Shown: in pieces, positions 1-5,746 of the stretch
How the letters are laid out: each line of letters starts with the position of its first letter
Position numbering within the stretch: the stretch's first letter is position 1
Assembly (NCBI GenBank): GCA_030064795.1
Contig: JASJEI010000411.1
Location: 1-7,196, forward strand
Origin: Pleurocapsa sp. MO_226.B13
GTDB lineage: Bacteria > Cyanobacteriota > Cyanobacteriia > Cyanobacteriales > Xenococcaceae
DNA length: 7,196 nucleotides
Direction of reading: 5' to 3'
Notes under the pieces: generated by a model
Told to the model about the DNA's origin: nothing
What the model saw: the letters and a program-made list of their open reading frames with translations, nothing else
Database searches by the model: none
Program-made: the position numbers and the translations under genes

Positions 1-151
1 CAAAACAACTAGTAAAAAAAGTCCGTATTTTCCATCGCTGTAATTCTTGACTAGCAAGCACTTGAGCGTTTTGCTCTGGATCTTTTGTCAGTCAACCAGC
101 ATTGTTAGATAACGATCCAATCAAGAGACTAAGGAATAACTTTAATTTCAT
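1..151 (-). pseudogene. Signal-peptide-like short gene interrupted by in-frame TGA, runs off left edge
   Basis: Reading the minus strand from the ATG at 149-151 gives MKLKLFLSLLIGSLSNNAG. This has the form of a signal peptide: two lysines, a hydrophobic core of about 10 residues, then a short polar end. Codon 20 is TGA (92-94). The same frame then stays open to the window edge with protein-like content, beginning LTKDPEQNAQVLASQELQRW. The simplest reading is a small exported protein inactivated by one nonsense change (for example CGA or TGG to TGA). Alternatively, the second half belongs to something else joined here, because the stop lies inside a 17-bp sequence repeated at 5539-5555. I do not recognise the family. 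No clear ribosome binding site precedes the ATG. The gene cannot be completed because the window ends. Confidence 0.35.
83..99. repeat. 17-bp direct repeat, copy 1
   Basis: The sequence TTTTGTCAGTCAACCAG is found exactly twice in the window, here and at 5539-5555, in the same orientation. Similarity continues loosely to the right (CATTGTTAG here, TATGTCTAG there). An exact 17-mer match within 7 kb is very unlikely by chance. It overlaps the in-frame TGA of the broken short gene. Its origin is unknown: candidates are an attachment or target-site duplication, or part of a dispersed repeat family. Confidence 0.6.
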
Positions 152-213
152 ACTTGCTATTTGTGACTAAAGAGAATCCTATAGGGCTACTTGCTACTTT
201 CTCGGACAGATAT

Positions 214-267
214 CTTAAAAACTAAAGGACACGAAGCTTGAATTGAAGTCAAGCCCGTGAGTTGTCC
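214..267 (-). terminator. Hairpin with U-rich tail ending the three-gene operon
   Basis: The hairpin spans 227-267, with inner stem GCTTGA/TCAAGC (236-241 with 249-254, 7-nt loop). A second stem CACG/CGTG (230-233 with 256-259) and an outer GGA/TCC extend it across small bulges. On the minus strand it is followed by TTTAGTTTTTAA (down to 215), as expected for an intrinsic terminator. It lies about 70 nt beyond the stop codon of the dioxygenase gene, so it would end the operon transcript. Confidence 0.6.
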
Positions 268-334
268 GTCTGGTTTCAAATTCAATGCGATTTAGTTATT
301 TTCCTGTGAGGAGATTAATTTGAGTCTCTATTGC

Positions 335-946
335 TTACTGAACTGCATAGGCTTTAGACTCAATCTTAAATTTGGGAATCTGGTGATATTGAGTTGAATC
401 GCAAACATACTGTTCGCAAACTAAACTAATTCGAGACTGTGAAGTTCTAACTCGATTAACTGAATGAGTTAAACTGCCATGAAAATATAGTAGGGTATTC
501 TCCTGAGGTTGAATTTTCCCGATCTGACTTCCTTTTTCCGTCAAGATCAATTCTCCCCCTTCCATATCTGATGGAACTCGAATGTAGAGGACACTCACAA
601 CTTTAGGAATAATAGTTTGGTGACAATATTCAGTAATACTACAATCAACGTGAGACTGGACGCATCCCCTTGACTGGACAATTAAAGGATTGAGATAAAA
701 GACATTACATTGGGGCATTAATGCCGTCTTTAAATAGGACTGAAGAAAAGGAAATTGCCGTGCAACCATCTCAATTTCCGATCGCCAGAACACAATCGAA
801 AACCCTTTCGTTCCTGCAAAATGCTGGCTTAATGTACTCTCTGCTAGATAAGGAGAAGCAAGTATTTCTTGTTCGAGAGAACTCAAGTAATTAGGATTGA
901 AGGTTTTTGAGCGAAGAGAATAATATTTATTTTGAGTTATTTCCAT
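335..946 (-). CDS. 2-oxoglutarate/Fe(II)-dependent dioxygenase (prolyl-4-hydroxylase-like fold)
   Basis: This 203-residue soluble protein carries the facial triad of the 2OG-Fe(II) oxygenase superfamily. The HxD motif is H99-V-D101 (QSHVDCS) and the distal histidine is most likely H161 (SLTHSVNRV). R172 (SRISLVC) sits where the 2-oxoglutarate carboxylate is usually bound. Between them, the segment VVSVLYIRVPSDMEGGELIL (117-136) matches the usual pattern of a strand, a short loop and a GGEL turn. Such enzymes couple decarboxylation of 2-oxoglutarate to hydroxylation or another oxidation of a substrate. The substrate cannot be told from the sequence. The ATG directly follows the TAA of the upstream metallo-beta-lactamase gene with no gap, so the two are almost certainly translationally coupled. 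H156 is an alternative distal ligand. Length suits a single catalytic domain, with about 50 N-terminal residues unassigned. Confidence 0.8.
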   Translation of the reverse strand: MEITQNKYYSLRSKTFNPNYLSSLEQEILASPYLAESTLSQHFAGTKGFSIVFWRSEIEMVARQFPFLQSYLKTALMPQCNVFYLNPLIVQSRGCVQSHVDCSITEYCHQTIIPKVVSVLYIRVPSDMEGGELILTEKGSQIGKIQPQENTLLYFHGSLTHSVNRVRTSQSRISLVCEQYVCDSTQYHQIPKFKIESKAYAVQ

Positions 947-2452
947 TTATTTGACACCGCTAGTTGCTAGACAGGGAAGAGTATCGACAGGGGTATCTGT
1001 AAAATTGGTTTTGGTAACTCTAGTGAGGGTTTTGCCAATAGCGATCATGGTTGTTCTGCTGGCTGGTTGAACTGTCTGAGTTTGATTAACTTGATTCCAT
1101 TTTGCAATTTCATAGTCGCGAGCCTTTTGGTATACTTCTTTGTAGGGAAATTTTGCTTGTAGAGGTTCATTTCCCAAAAGACTGGAGCTATAATGAGGCT
1201 GAACAATACCGTAGGGAGTTGCTTGATATAGCTTATGAAAACGACGATAGTAGCCACCCATCTGTACATAATCCCAGCCTTTAAATCCTTGGATTAGGCT
1301 ATAGAATCTAGAGGCGGCGATCGCTGTAAAAACATTAGCCAAAGGATTGCGTCCAACTCGACATTGAATTTGCTCTTGACTAAAATCAAAATGCCAAGTC
1401 CGAGAACCATCGGGAAATACTACTTCTAACTGATAAATTACTCCCCAGTGGCAAAATTCTAAGAATAAAGAGTTCTTGTTCTGGTTAAAAAACTCAAGTA
1501 GATCGATGCACACTTCTTGCTCGATCCCTGTCTTTAGTTCATCGAGGTCATATCCCTCCAAATTATCATCAATCAGTCGGCTATCGACATTTACTGGACA
1601 AAAAGATAAGCTTTCGCGATCGTCTTCTACCATGTTTACAAACTCAGACTGTTGAGGTAAATGATTGCATTCCCCCTGCTGGATGGTAACAATATCTCCT
1701 GGATTAAAAGCAAATACCTGCTTGGCAATTTCGGGACAAGTTTGCTGCACATCTCGACAGAATTGTTCTCGCGTTACGGGAAAAACAATTTGGTTTAACC
1801 AAGATGAACCTTTGATAAATTTAAAACCATTTGCTCCTGGTGCGATCGCATGAGGTTGAACTAAATTGACTAATTTCAACAATTGACCATAATCTGAGTA
1901 GGGAAAAGATGTACTCTGATGATGTTGATATTGAGTCTCTAACATTGGTTGCCAACCAGCTAATAAAAAGTCAATCTGAGAATAGCGAGACTTAACTTTG
2001 CCTACTGTTTCTGGACTGACTACAGAGTCAACTTGATTCCAAAATACCCCATCATTGTCAGCAAAAACCATACCGAATTCAGGAACGCGGTTTTCCGAAC
2101 GAGTCGTTAGTAGACGAGTCGAGCCTATTCGCACTTCAGTCCAATCTCCTAGAAAGTAGATCTGCTGATAGCCTAATTTACGCAGGCAACTTTCTAGACA
2201 CTTATCTCTGGGAATCAAAACATCAACATGTTTTGGTAGATAAGCCAAAGAACGAATATCAAAATGATCTGTATGTTGATGAGAGATAACTAAGGTATCA
2301 AATTCAGGTAGGCGATCGAAGATTACTTCTCTTTTAGGACAAATATCTTCAATATCTTCGCAATGTGAGTCCCATAAAACAGGGTCCATCAAAACTTTGC
2401 AGTCTTGTGTTTCCACAAAAAGAGAGGCATGACCAATAAGATGAATTTTCAT
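947..2452 (-). CDS. Metallo-beta-lactamase-fold hydrolase/oxidoreductase with unknown C-terminal domain
   Basis: This is a 501-residue cytoplasmic protein with no signal peptide. The N-terminal part (about 1-265) is a metallo-beta-lactamase fold: strand start MKIHLIGHASLFVE, DP at 23-24, then the metal motif HQHTDHFD with H58, H60, D62 and H63. D142 (NQVD) is a candidate bridging ligand. I see no histidine at the usual third-ligand position after the motif (none between H75 and H177), so the site may be mononuclear or unusual. Residues from about 310 to 420 form a second domain rich in aromatic residues (HWGVIYQLEVVFPDG, then SRFYSLIQGFKGWDYVQMGG). This recalls the C-terminal segment of bacterial proteins related to UlaG and CMP-sialate hydroxylase, but that likeness is from memory and weak. 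The last 50 residues are polar and perhaps disordered. The start lies 36 bp below the helix-turn-helix gene and the stop abuts the dioxygenase ATG. No Shine-Dalgarno sequence is visible. Confidence 0.75.
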   Translation of the reverse strand: MKIHLIGHASLFVETQDCKVLMDPVLWDSHCEDIEDICPKREVIFDRLPEFDTLVISHQHTDHFDIRSLAYLPKHVDVLIPRDKCLESCLRKLGYQQIYFLGDWTEVRIGSTRLLTTRSENRVPEFGMVFADNDGVFWNQVDSVVSPETVGKVKSRYSQIDFLLAGWQPMLETQYQHHQSTSFPYSDYGQLLKLVNLVQPHAIAPGANGFKFIKGSSWLNQIVFPVTREQFCRDVQQTCPEIAKQVFAFNPGDIVTIQQGECNHLPQQSEFVNMVEDDRESLSFCPVNVDSRLIDDNLEGYDLDELKTGIEQEVCIDLLEFFNQNKNSLFLEFCHWGVIYQLEVVFPDGSRTWHFDFSQEQIQCRVGRNPLANVFTAIAASRFYSLIQGFKGWDYVQMGGYYRRFHKLYQATPYGIVQPHYSSSLLGNEPLQAKFPYKEVYQKARDYEIAKWNQVNQTQTVQPASRTTMIAIGKTLTRVTKTNFTDTPVDTLPCLATSGVK

Positions 2453-2488
2453 GTTAGTTAATGTGTTTTTTTACTTAGTAAGTTGGAC

Positions 2489-2989
2489 TTAATTTAGAGC
2501 AAAATTTTGGCGATCGCTTGAATGTCGCTCAAAGGATATACCGTAAGACTTTTGCGATCGAAATCTATTTTGTGATTCCCTTGCCGAAAAAATAGACTTG
2601 GAACTTGGTAAAAGGTCTAGTAACAAATTCCGATTTTGCCTAGCCATTCCCATTGCCAGTAATCGCATCAAATCAGCATAACCAAGATATGTTTCATACT
2701 GCTGTCGCTTATCTGGCGGAATTTTGTCGAATTTAACTCCTTTTCCCCAACGTTGAACCGTATTCGGCTTGATTTTTAATACTTTGGCAATCAGATTAAT
2801 ACATTTTTCTCGATAGCCATGCTCAGATTCTAGTAACAAAATTTGGTCTTCTGTATAGCGTGGTCTGCCATTTTCTCTGACATCTTCTAATCCAAACCAA
2901 CGTCGACAAAATATTCTAGGGTGCAGACTATGTTCTGAAGCTAGGCAAACTTTGAGAATTTTGCTGTCGATATTTGTGCTTGAAAACAT
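2489..2989 (-). CDS. Helix-turn-helix protein of cyanobacterial type; 3' end probably frameshifted
   Basis: This 166-residue protein, as read, opens with a conserved-looking block (LHPRIFCRRWFGLEDVREN, 22-40; RPRYTEDQILLLE, 42-54). A helix-turn-helix candidate follows at about 62-84 (INLIAKVLKIKPNTVQRWG), in which a short helix, a turn and a recognition helix with TVQRW can be seen. A third block, KIPPDKRQQYETYLGYADLMRLLAMGM, runs from 89 to 115. DNA binding is therefore likely, and a regulatory role for the downstream enzymes is inferred from position. After residue 134 the sequence turns Ser/Arg-rich. Removing one A from the six-A run at 2587-2592 (plus strand) gives a more natural tail, RQGNHKIDFDRKSLTVYPL..., ending at TAA 2494-2496. 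First gene of the operon, 36 bp before the next gene. Confidence 0.6.
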   Translation of the reverse strand: MFSSTNIDSKILKVCLASEHSLHPRIFCRRWFGLEDVRENGRPRYTEDQILLLESEHGYREKCINLIAKVLKIKPNTVQRWGKGVKFDKIPPDKRQQYETYLGYADLMRLLAMGMARQNRNLLLDLLPSSKSIFSARESQNRFRSQKSYGISFERHSSDRQNFALN

Positions 2990-3229
2990 AGTTAAAGTCT
3001 CAATTCAATGCTAAAGAAAACTAATTTGAGTTCTACTGAATGATGAAATTGTATTGTTCAGGAATATTTTTCATTTGAATACTGTAATTAGGGTTTTTGT
3101 TTCTATTACAAATAACTCAATGTATATTCACTCTTGATAATTACCTAAAATTTAAAATAAATAGAATCGATAGGCAATTCATATTTTTTAGATAAAACTC
3201 TTTTTTTTTATAGCAATCGCAGTATTGTT
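2990..3229. other. AT-rich upstream region of the three-gene operon
   Basis: There is no convincing gene on either strand. The region must hold the promoter of the minus-strand operon unless transcription enters from the insertion sequence. The best sigma-70-like match on the minus strand is TTGCCT (3172-3177) and TAAATT (3149-3154) with a 17-bp spacer. It matches 4/6 at each box and lies about 160 nt before the ATG, so it is weak evidence in AT-rich DNA. A run of nine T at 3201-3209 has no stem next to it and is not a clear terminator. Confidence 0.3.
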
Positions 3230-3246
3230 CAGGGTAATTGCAGCTA
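3230..3246 (+). repeat. Left terminal inverted repeat of the ISAs1-family element
   Basis: CAGGGTAATTGCAGCTA matches the reverse complement of 4726-4742 at 15 of 17 positions (differences at positions 6 and 15). It can be extended outward by TT on both sides. Confidence 0.8.
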
Positions 3247-3466
3247 AATTAGCTTGACATAAGAAGCAAAAGAAAGGGGCATTTCCAGCCCGATTTTTGA
3301 AAATAAAACAGTCGAAAATGAATTCCAATTAGTTGATAGTAGATGGAATCTCAACAAGATATGATGACGGGGATGATGCCAGCTCAGAATCGGCTGAGAG
3401 TGGATGGAGAGAAATAGCTGTTAGGATTCAGCGTTGTGAACCCCGAGCAAAGTCAAGGCGTAATCA

Positions 3467-4612
3467 TTATTCATGGCCGCACGGGTTGCGTTTCATCTTG
3501 ATACTGCCTTTGGTCTTGTCCCGTTTGATTAAATTGACGCAGAGTCGCCGTAACAAGGTCATATTCTCTGGTCCATGGCCCATGCGAATACGGCTGCGGT
3601 CTTCTTTGAAGGTCACATCTAAGACCCAATGGAGACTATTTTCAATGCCCCAATGGGAGCGAATCACTTGAGCTTCTGAGGCAGCATTAGCGTCTAGACT
3701 GGTGATGTAGAAGCAGACCCGCTCCGTTTCTTTATTCCAGAGAAGGCGTCGCCGACGAACCATGACAATGCTAGCTAAACCTTTCCACTTTTGGTGGTTA
3801 GGTAAATGCGGTACTTGGCTAATGGGAACCACCCAAACTTGACGATGTTCAATCCGATGATGGCCTGCCTCAGTTGTTTCGGAGTAGCTGACTTGAATAC
3901 CCGACCAGTTCTGTGCAATCGCCTGCTCAAAAAAGGTTTTAACCCCTTGATGCAGATTACCTTGATTACCTTTGACTGCAAGGATGTAATCTCCTCCATT
4001 GCGGATAATTTGGTCGGCAATCTTGGTTTGAGTGCCCATGGCATCAATAGTGATGATGGTGTCTTCAAGCTCCAGGAGTTCGAGTAACTCAGGAATCGCC
4101 GTAATCTCATTGGATTTGCCATCCACCCGCTGTTGCGCCAAGACCAAATGATGCTCTGCGGCCCAAGCACTCACACTAGGTCGTGCCTTGAGCTTGGCTT
4201 CACGGTCATAGGAACCACGAGTGGTTTTCCCATCCAGATTGATGATTTTAATGTCAAGCTGGACTGTCAATTGTTGCACCCAGCGTAGGAAAAAGCCGTG
4301 AAACTGTTCTGGGTTAATCTGAGCAAAAACCCGACTAAAGGTATCATGAGAGGGAATCCCGTAGGGCAACTCCAAAAAGGTAGCCAACCACTTCTGTTTC
4401 TCTCGACCATAGGTTTCCACCGCCACCATATTATCGGCTCCACTAAGGGTGGCCAGGATGGCAATGGTGATAATATCGCTCAATAAATGGTTTGGTTTTC
4501 GTTTGTTTCTGGGGTCATCTAAGCCCTTGAGTTCATCCAGAATCGTGCCCTTAAACTTTTTGACGGAAGCAGATACAGTCGTTGGAGGAACTGGAGCGAA
4601 ACCCTTAGCCAT
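3467..4612 (-). CDS. ISAs1-family DDE transposase, C-terminus frameshifted
   Basis: The enzyme moves the element by DDE-type cut-and-paste chemistry. The N-terminal associated domain (DELKGLDDPRNKRKPNHLLSD...) is followed by the catalytic core. With the start at 4612, the acids are D127 (NLDGKTTRG), D190 (TIDAMGTQ) and E324 (HWGIENSLHW), the last within the R-S-H-W-G-I-E-N box. The DVTFKEDRSR segment usual for the family follows. An upstream ATG at 4639 would add nine residues, but it overlaps a TATAAT box (4638-4643), so MAKGF at 4612 is preferred. As read, the protein ends ...KMKRNPCGHE at 3467. Removing one G from the GGG at 3483-3485 restores a family-like tail, MKRNRAAMNNDYALTLLG, ending at TAA 3421-3423. 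Activity is therefore doubtful unless the base is a sequencing error. Confidence 0.88.
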   Translation of the reverse strand: MAKGFAPVPPTTVSASVKKFKGTILDELKGLDDPRNKRKPNHLLSDIITIAILATLSGADNMVAVETYGREKQKWLATFLELPYGIPSHDTFSRVFAQINPEQFHGFFLRWVQQLTVQLDIKIINLDGKTTRGSYDREAKLKARPSVSAWAAEHHLVLAQQRVDGKSNEITAIPELLELLELEDTIITIDAMGTQTKIADQIIRNGGDYILAVKGNQGNLHQGVKTFFEQAIAQNWSGIQVSYSETTEAGHHRIEHRQVWVVPISQVPHLPNHQKWKGLASIVMVRRRRLLWNKETERVCFYITSLDANAASEAQVIRSHWGIENSLHWVLDVTFKEDRSRIRMGHGPENMTLLRRLCVNLIKRDKTKGSIKMKRNPCGHE

Positions 4613-4626
4613 GAGAATAAATTGGT

Positions 4627-4653
4627 AATGACACAACATTATATAGTGTCATT
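4627..4653 (-). promoter_or_regulatory. TATAAT box inside an 8-bp dyad before the transposase gene
   Basis: On the minus strand a perfect TATAAT lies at 4638-4643. It is centred in an inverted repeat, AATGACAC (4627-4634) and GTGTCATT (4646-4653), 8/8 matching with an 11-nt spacer. The expected transcript start falls within the lower arm, so the dyad could be an operator or a leader hairpin limiting transposase expression. No good -35 box lies at 17-18 bp, so the promoter call is moderate. Confidence 0.4.
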
Positions 4654-4725
4654 GATTGAGGGAATATTGCCTACCAGATATTCCCACTCATTAAAGCTGT
4701 TCTGTCAAGTACATTTGATACAAAA

Positions 4726-4742
4726 TAACTGCAATTGCCCTG
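4726..4742 (-). repeat. Right terminal inverted repeat of the ISAs1-family element
   Basis: Read on the minus strand it is CAGGGCAATTGCAGTTA, matching 15/17 to the left end at 3230-3246. It lies on the transposase-upstream side, about 115 bp before the preferred ATG. Confidence 0.8.
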
Positions 4743-4911
4743 AAATTGAAAATTAAATTATCTATTTTAAGAGTGGAAGAATCAGCACTTGATTCGGTTT
4801 TGTCTTTAGTTTCTAATTTTGTTTTACTTTTGAGGAAAATTCCTGACTCGATTTATCTTGTTCCTCAGCTTTTAGTTGACTCTCTAGCTTACGGTATGTC
4901 CATAATCCCAA
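4743..4911 (-). pseudogene. Possible remnant of a polar protein gene cut by the insertion sequence
   Basis: One minus-strand frame reads GLWTYRKLESQLKAEEQDKSS... down to a TAG at 4813-4815. A second frame overlaps it and runs on into the end of the insertion sequence, reading SKTKLETKDKTESSADSS then TLKIDNLIFNF. Adding one A to the short A run near 4830 joins them into one polar, coiled-coil-like stretch without stops, up to the IS edge. I do not recognise the protein. AT-rich DNA can give such frames by chance, and the plus strand also has an open frame here (about 4746-4919). No start codon other than TTG is seen, and no matching continuation is evident beyond the left end of the IS. Confidence 0.2.
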
Positions 4912-4927
4912 TTATTAGATAATTGGG
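4907..4927 (-). terminator. Perfect 9-bp hairpin after the beta-rich remnant
   Basis: CCCAATTAT and ATAATTGGG form a 9/9 stem with a 3-nt loop TAG. The hairpin starts 21 nt beyond the stop codon (4948-4950) of the minus-strand remnant, where a terminator of that gene would be expected. No U-run follows on either strand, so rho-independent termination is not assured. Confidence 0.4.
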
Positions 4928-4947
4928 TAGAATTTACTGTCATCACC

Positions 4948-5379
4948 TTACATGAATGTTTCAGTCCCTGAAACAGCGGTCGTGAGATCTGAATCAACGT
5001 CAAATAAACTTTGGGGCGACAAAGTGAGAAAGTCTACTCTGGCGAATTCTTCGAGATCGCTAATGCCCTCGATGGCGAGGGTGTCACCTGTCGCTAGCTC
5101 TACTCCGCTAATCGTGTGCTGCTGGAAGGTTTCATCGTTAGGGGCATTAGAGAGTGTATTTTGGTTGAGGTTCCAGTTATCTACGAGGTCGTCGTTTACT
5201 CGGAACCTCATCAACCCTTCCCCATCTGACTCATCGAAGTAGCCCACCACAATATCGTATAAGCCTGATGAACCTGTAAAGCTTGTTGAAGCTGTGCCTG
5301 TATCCCCAGAGGCTCCTTTGAGACTGATCAGTGACTCTCCAGAATGTTGACCGCCCGAATCGTATTGGTTGGGATTGGG
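4948..5379 (-). pseudogene. C-terminal remnant of a secreted-type beta-sandwich protein
   Basis: From a TGA at 5380-5382, the minus strand reads PNPNQYDSGGQHSGESLISL and so on for 143 codons to TAA at 4948. Key stretches are GASGDTGTASTSFTGSSGLY, then DIVVGYFDESDGEGLMRFRV, DNWNLNQNT, TISGVELATGDTLAIEG and EFARVDFLTLSPQ. This resembles the beta-rich, carbohydrate-binding-like C-terminal modules of large secreted cyanobacterial proteins (the YDIVVGYFDESDG and GDTLAIEG...EFARVDF signatures), as I recall them. The start of the module (an EAE-type strand) and everything upstream are missing, and there is no ATG. The GTG at 5248-5250 falls mid-domain and is not a credible start. The fragment meets an oppositely oriented fragment at about 5350-5380. 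It has a higher GC content than its surroundings and no HIP1 site. Confidence 0.55.
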
Positions 5380-5537
5380 TCAAATCTGCACTGCTCAATG
5401 GTTGGAAATTACTTAACCGAGTTATCTTTACCAGCAATCAAGATCCAACTCCTGCAATCTCATCGCTCAAACAACATGAACAACGCCTCTATCAGTTGGA
5501 GTTTAAGGTTCAAACCCATTCTTATAATATTTCATAA
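5358..5537 (+). pseudogene. C-terminal remnant of an unknown helical protein
   Basis: The plus-strand frame reads NRIGWDWVKSALLNGWKLLN, then RVIFTSNQDPTPAISSLKQH, then EQRLYQLEFKVQTHSYNIS before TAA at 5535-5537. It has an amphipathic Trp-rich helix followed by a charged helix, and the codon use looks like a real gene rather than a shadow. I do not recognise a named family. No ATG is present: the frame extends left only through the other remnant's region, to a GTG at 5331. Its N-terminus has therefore been lost at the head-to-head junction near 5350-5380. The stop codon lies one base before the 17-bp direct repeat. Confidence 0.35.
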
Positions 5538-5538
5538 G

Positions 5539-5555
5539 TTTTGTCAGTCAACCAG
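5539..5555. repeat. 17-bp direct repeat, copy 2
   Basis: TTTTGTCAGTCAACCAG is identical to 83-99 and in the same orientation. It begins directly after the stop codon of the plus-strand remnant. Together the copies bracket about 5.4 kb holding the three-gene operon, the insertion sequence and the remnants. Confidence 0.6.
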
Positions 5556-5707
5556 TATGTCTAGTTTGGCATAGAGTTGATGTTAATTAAAATACATTCA
5601 ATCTGAGGAAATAGAATGATAGTAAATTTCAGTTATTTATTGTTTGAAAATATAAATCAAAACATTTACCAATAGCGATCGCCCTACAATAATAAATCTT
5701 ACTATTG

Positions 5708-5713
5708 TATAAT
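5708..5713 (+). promoter_or_regulatory. TATAAT -10 box of the sulfurtransferase gene
   Basis: A perfect TATAAT lies 33 bp before the preferred ATG (5747), giving an expected leader of about 25-30 nt. The -35 position (5685-5690, TACAAT) is a poor match. A HIP1 site lies just upstream at about 5675. This box argues against the TTG at 5705 as a start codon. Confidence 0.45.
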
Positions 5714-5746
5714 TTGCCTCAATTAACCAGAGCCAATTGCCAGCAA

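Larger units (their letters stand above)
3230..4742 (-). mobile_element. ISAs1-family insertion sequence, about 1.5 kb
   Basis: The ends carry inverted repeats CAGGGTAATTGCAGCTA (left) and, on the other strand, CAGGGCAATTGCAGTTA (right), 15 of 17 identical. Both begin with CAGGG. The single gene inside is an ISAs1-type DDE transposase on the minus strand. About 190 bp of non-coding sequence lies between the transposase end and the left terminus. A second shared block, CTTGACA, occurs inside both ends at slightly different distances. No 8-10 bp target duplication, which the family normally makes, is visible. If the repeats are extended by TT on each side, a 4-bp ATTG flanks the element (3224-3227 and 4745-4748), which may be chance. 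No HIP1 site occurs inside. Confidence 0.85.

Noticed and set aside
3333..3671. 112-codon plus-strand frame overlapping the left end of the insertion sequence
   Set aside because: Most of it is antisense to the transposase C-terminus, it is Ser/Arg-rich with no recognisable domain, and it looks like a shadow frame.
4613..4639. ATG at 4639 as transposase start
   Set aside because: It overlaps the -10 box and adds nine residues unlike the family, so the ATG at 4612 is preferred.
4746..4922. Plus-strand 58-codon hydrophobic frame next to the right end of the IS
   Set aside because: It has only a TTG or GTG start, lies in AT-rich DNA, and competes with a more polar minus-strand frame. There is no motif to support it.
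4952..5242. 96-codon plus-strand frame antisense to the beta-rich remnant
   Set aside because: The opposite strand has a clear domain signature, and this frame is Ser-rich without one.
5705..5746. TTG start giving 14 extra residues on the sulfurtransferase
   Set aside because: The TTG overlaps a perfect TATAAT, and the ATG at 5747 gives the usual family length.
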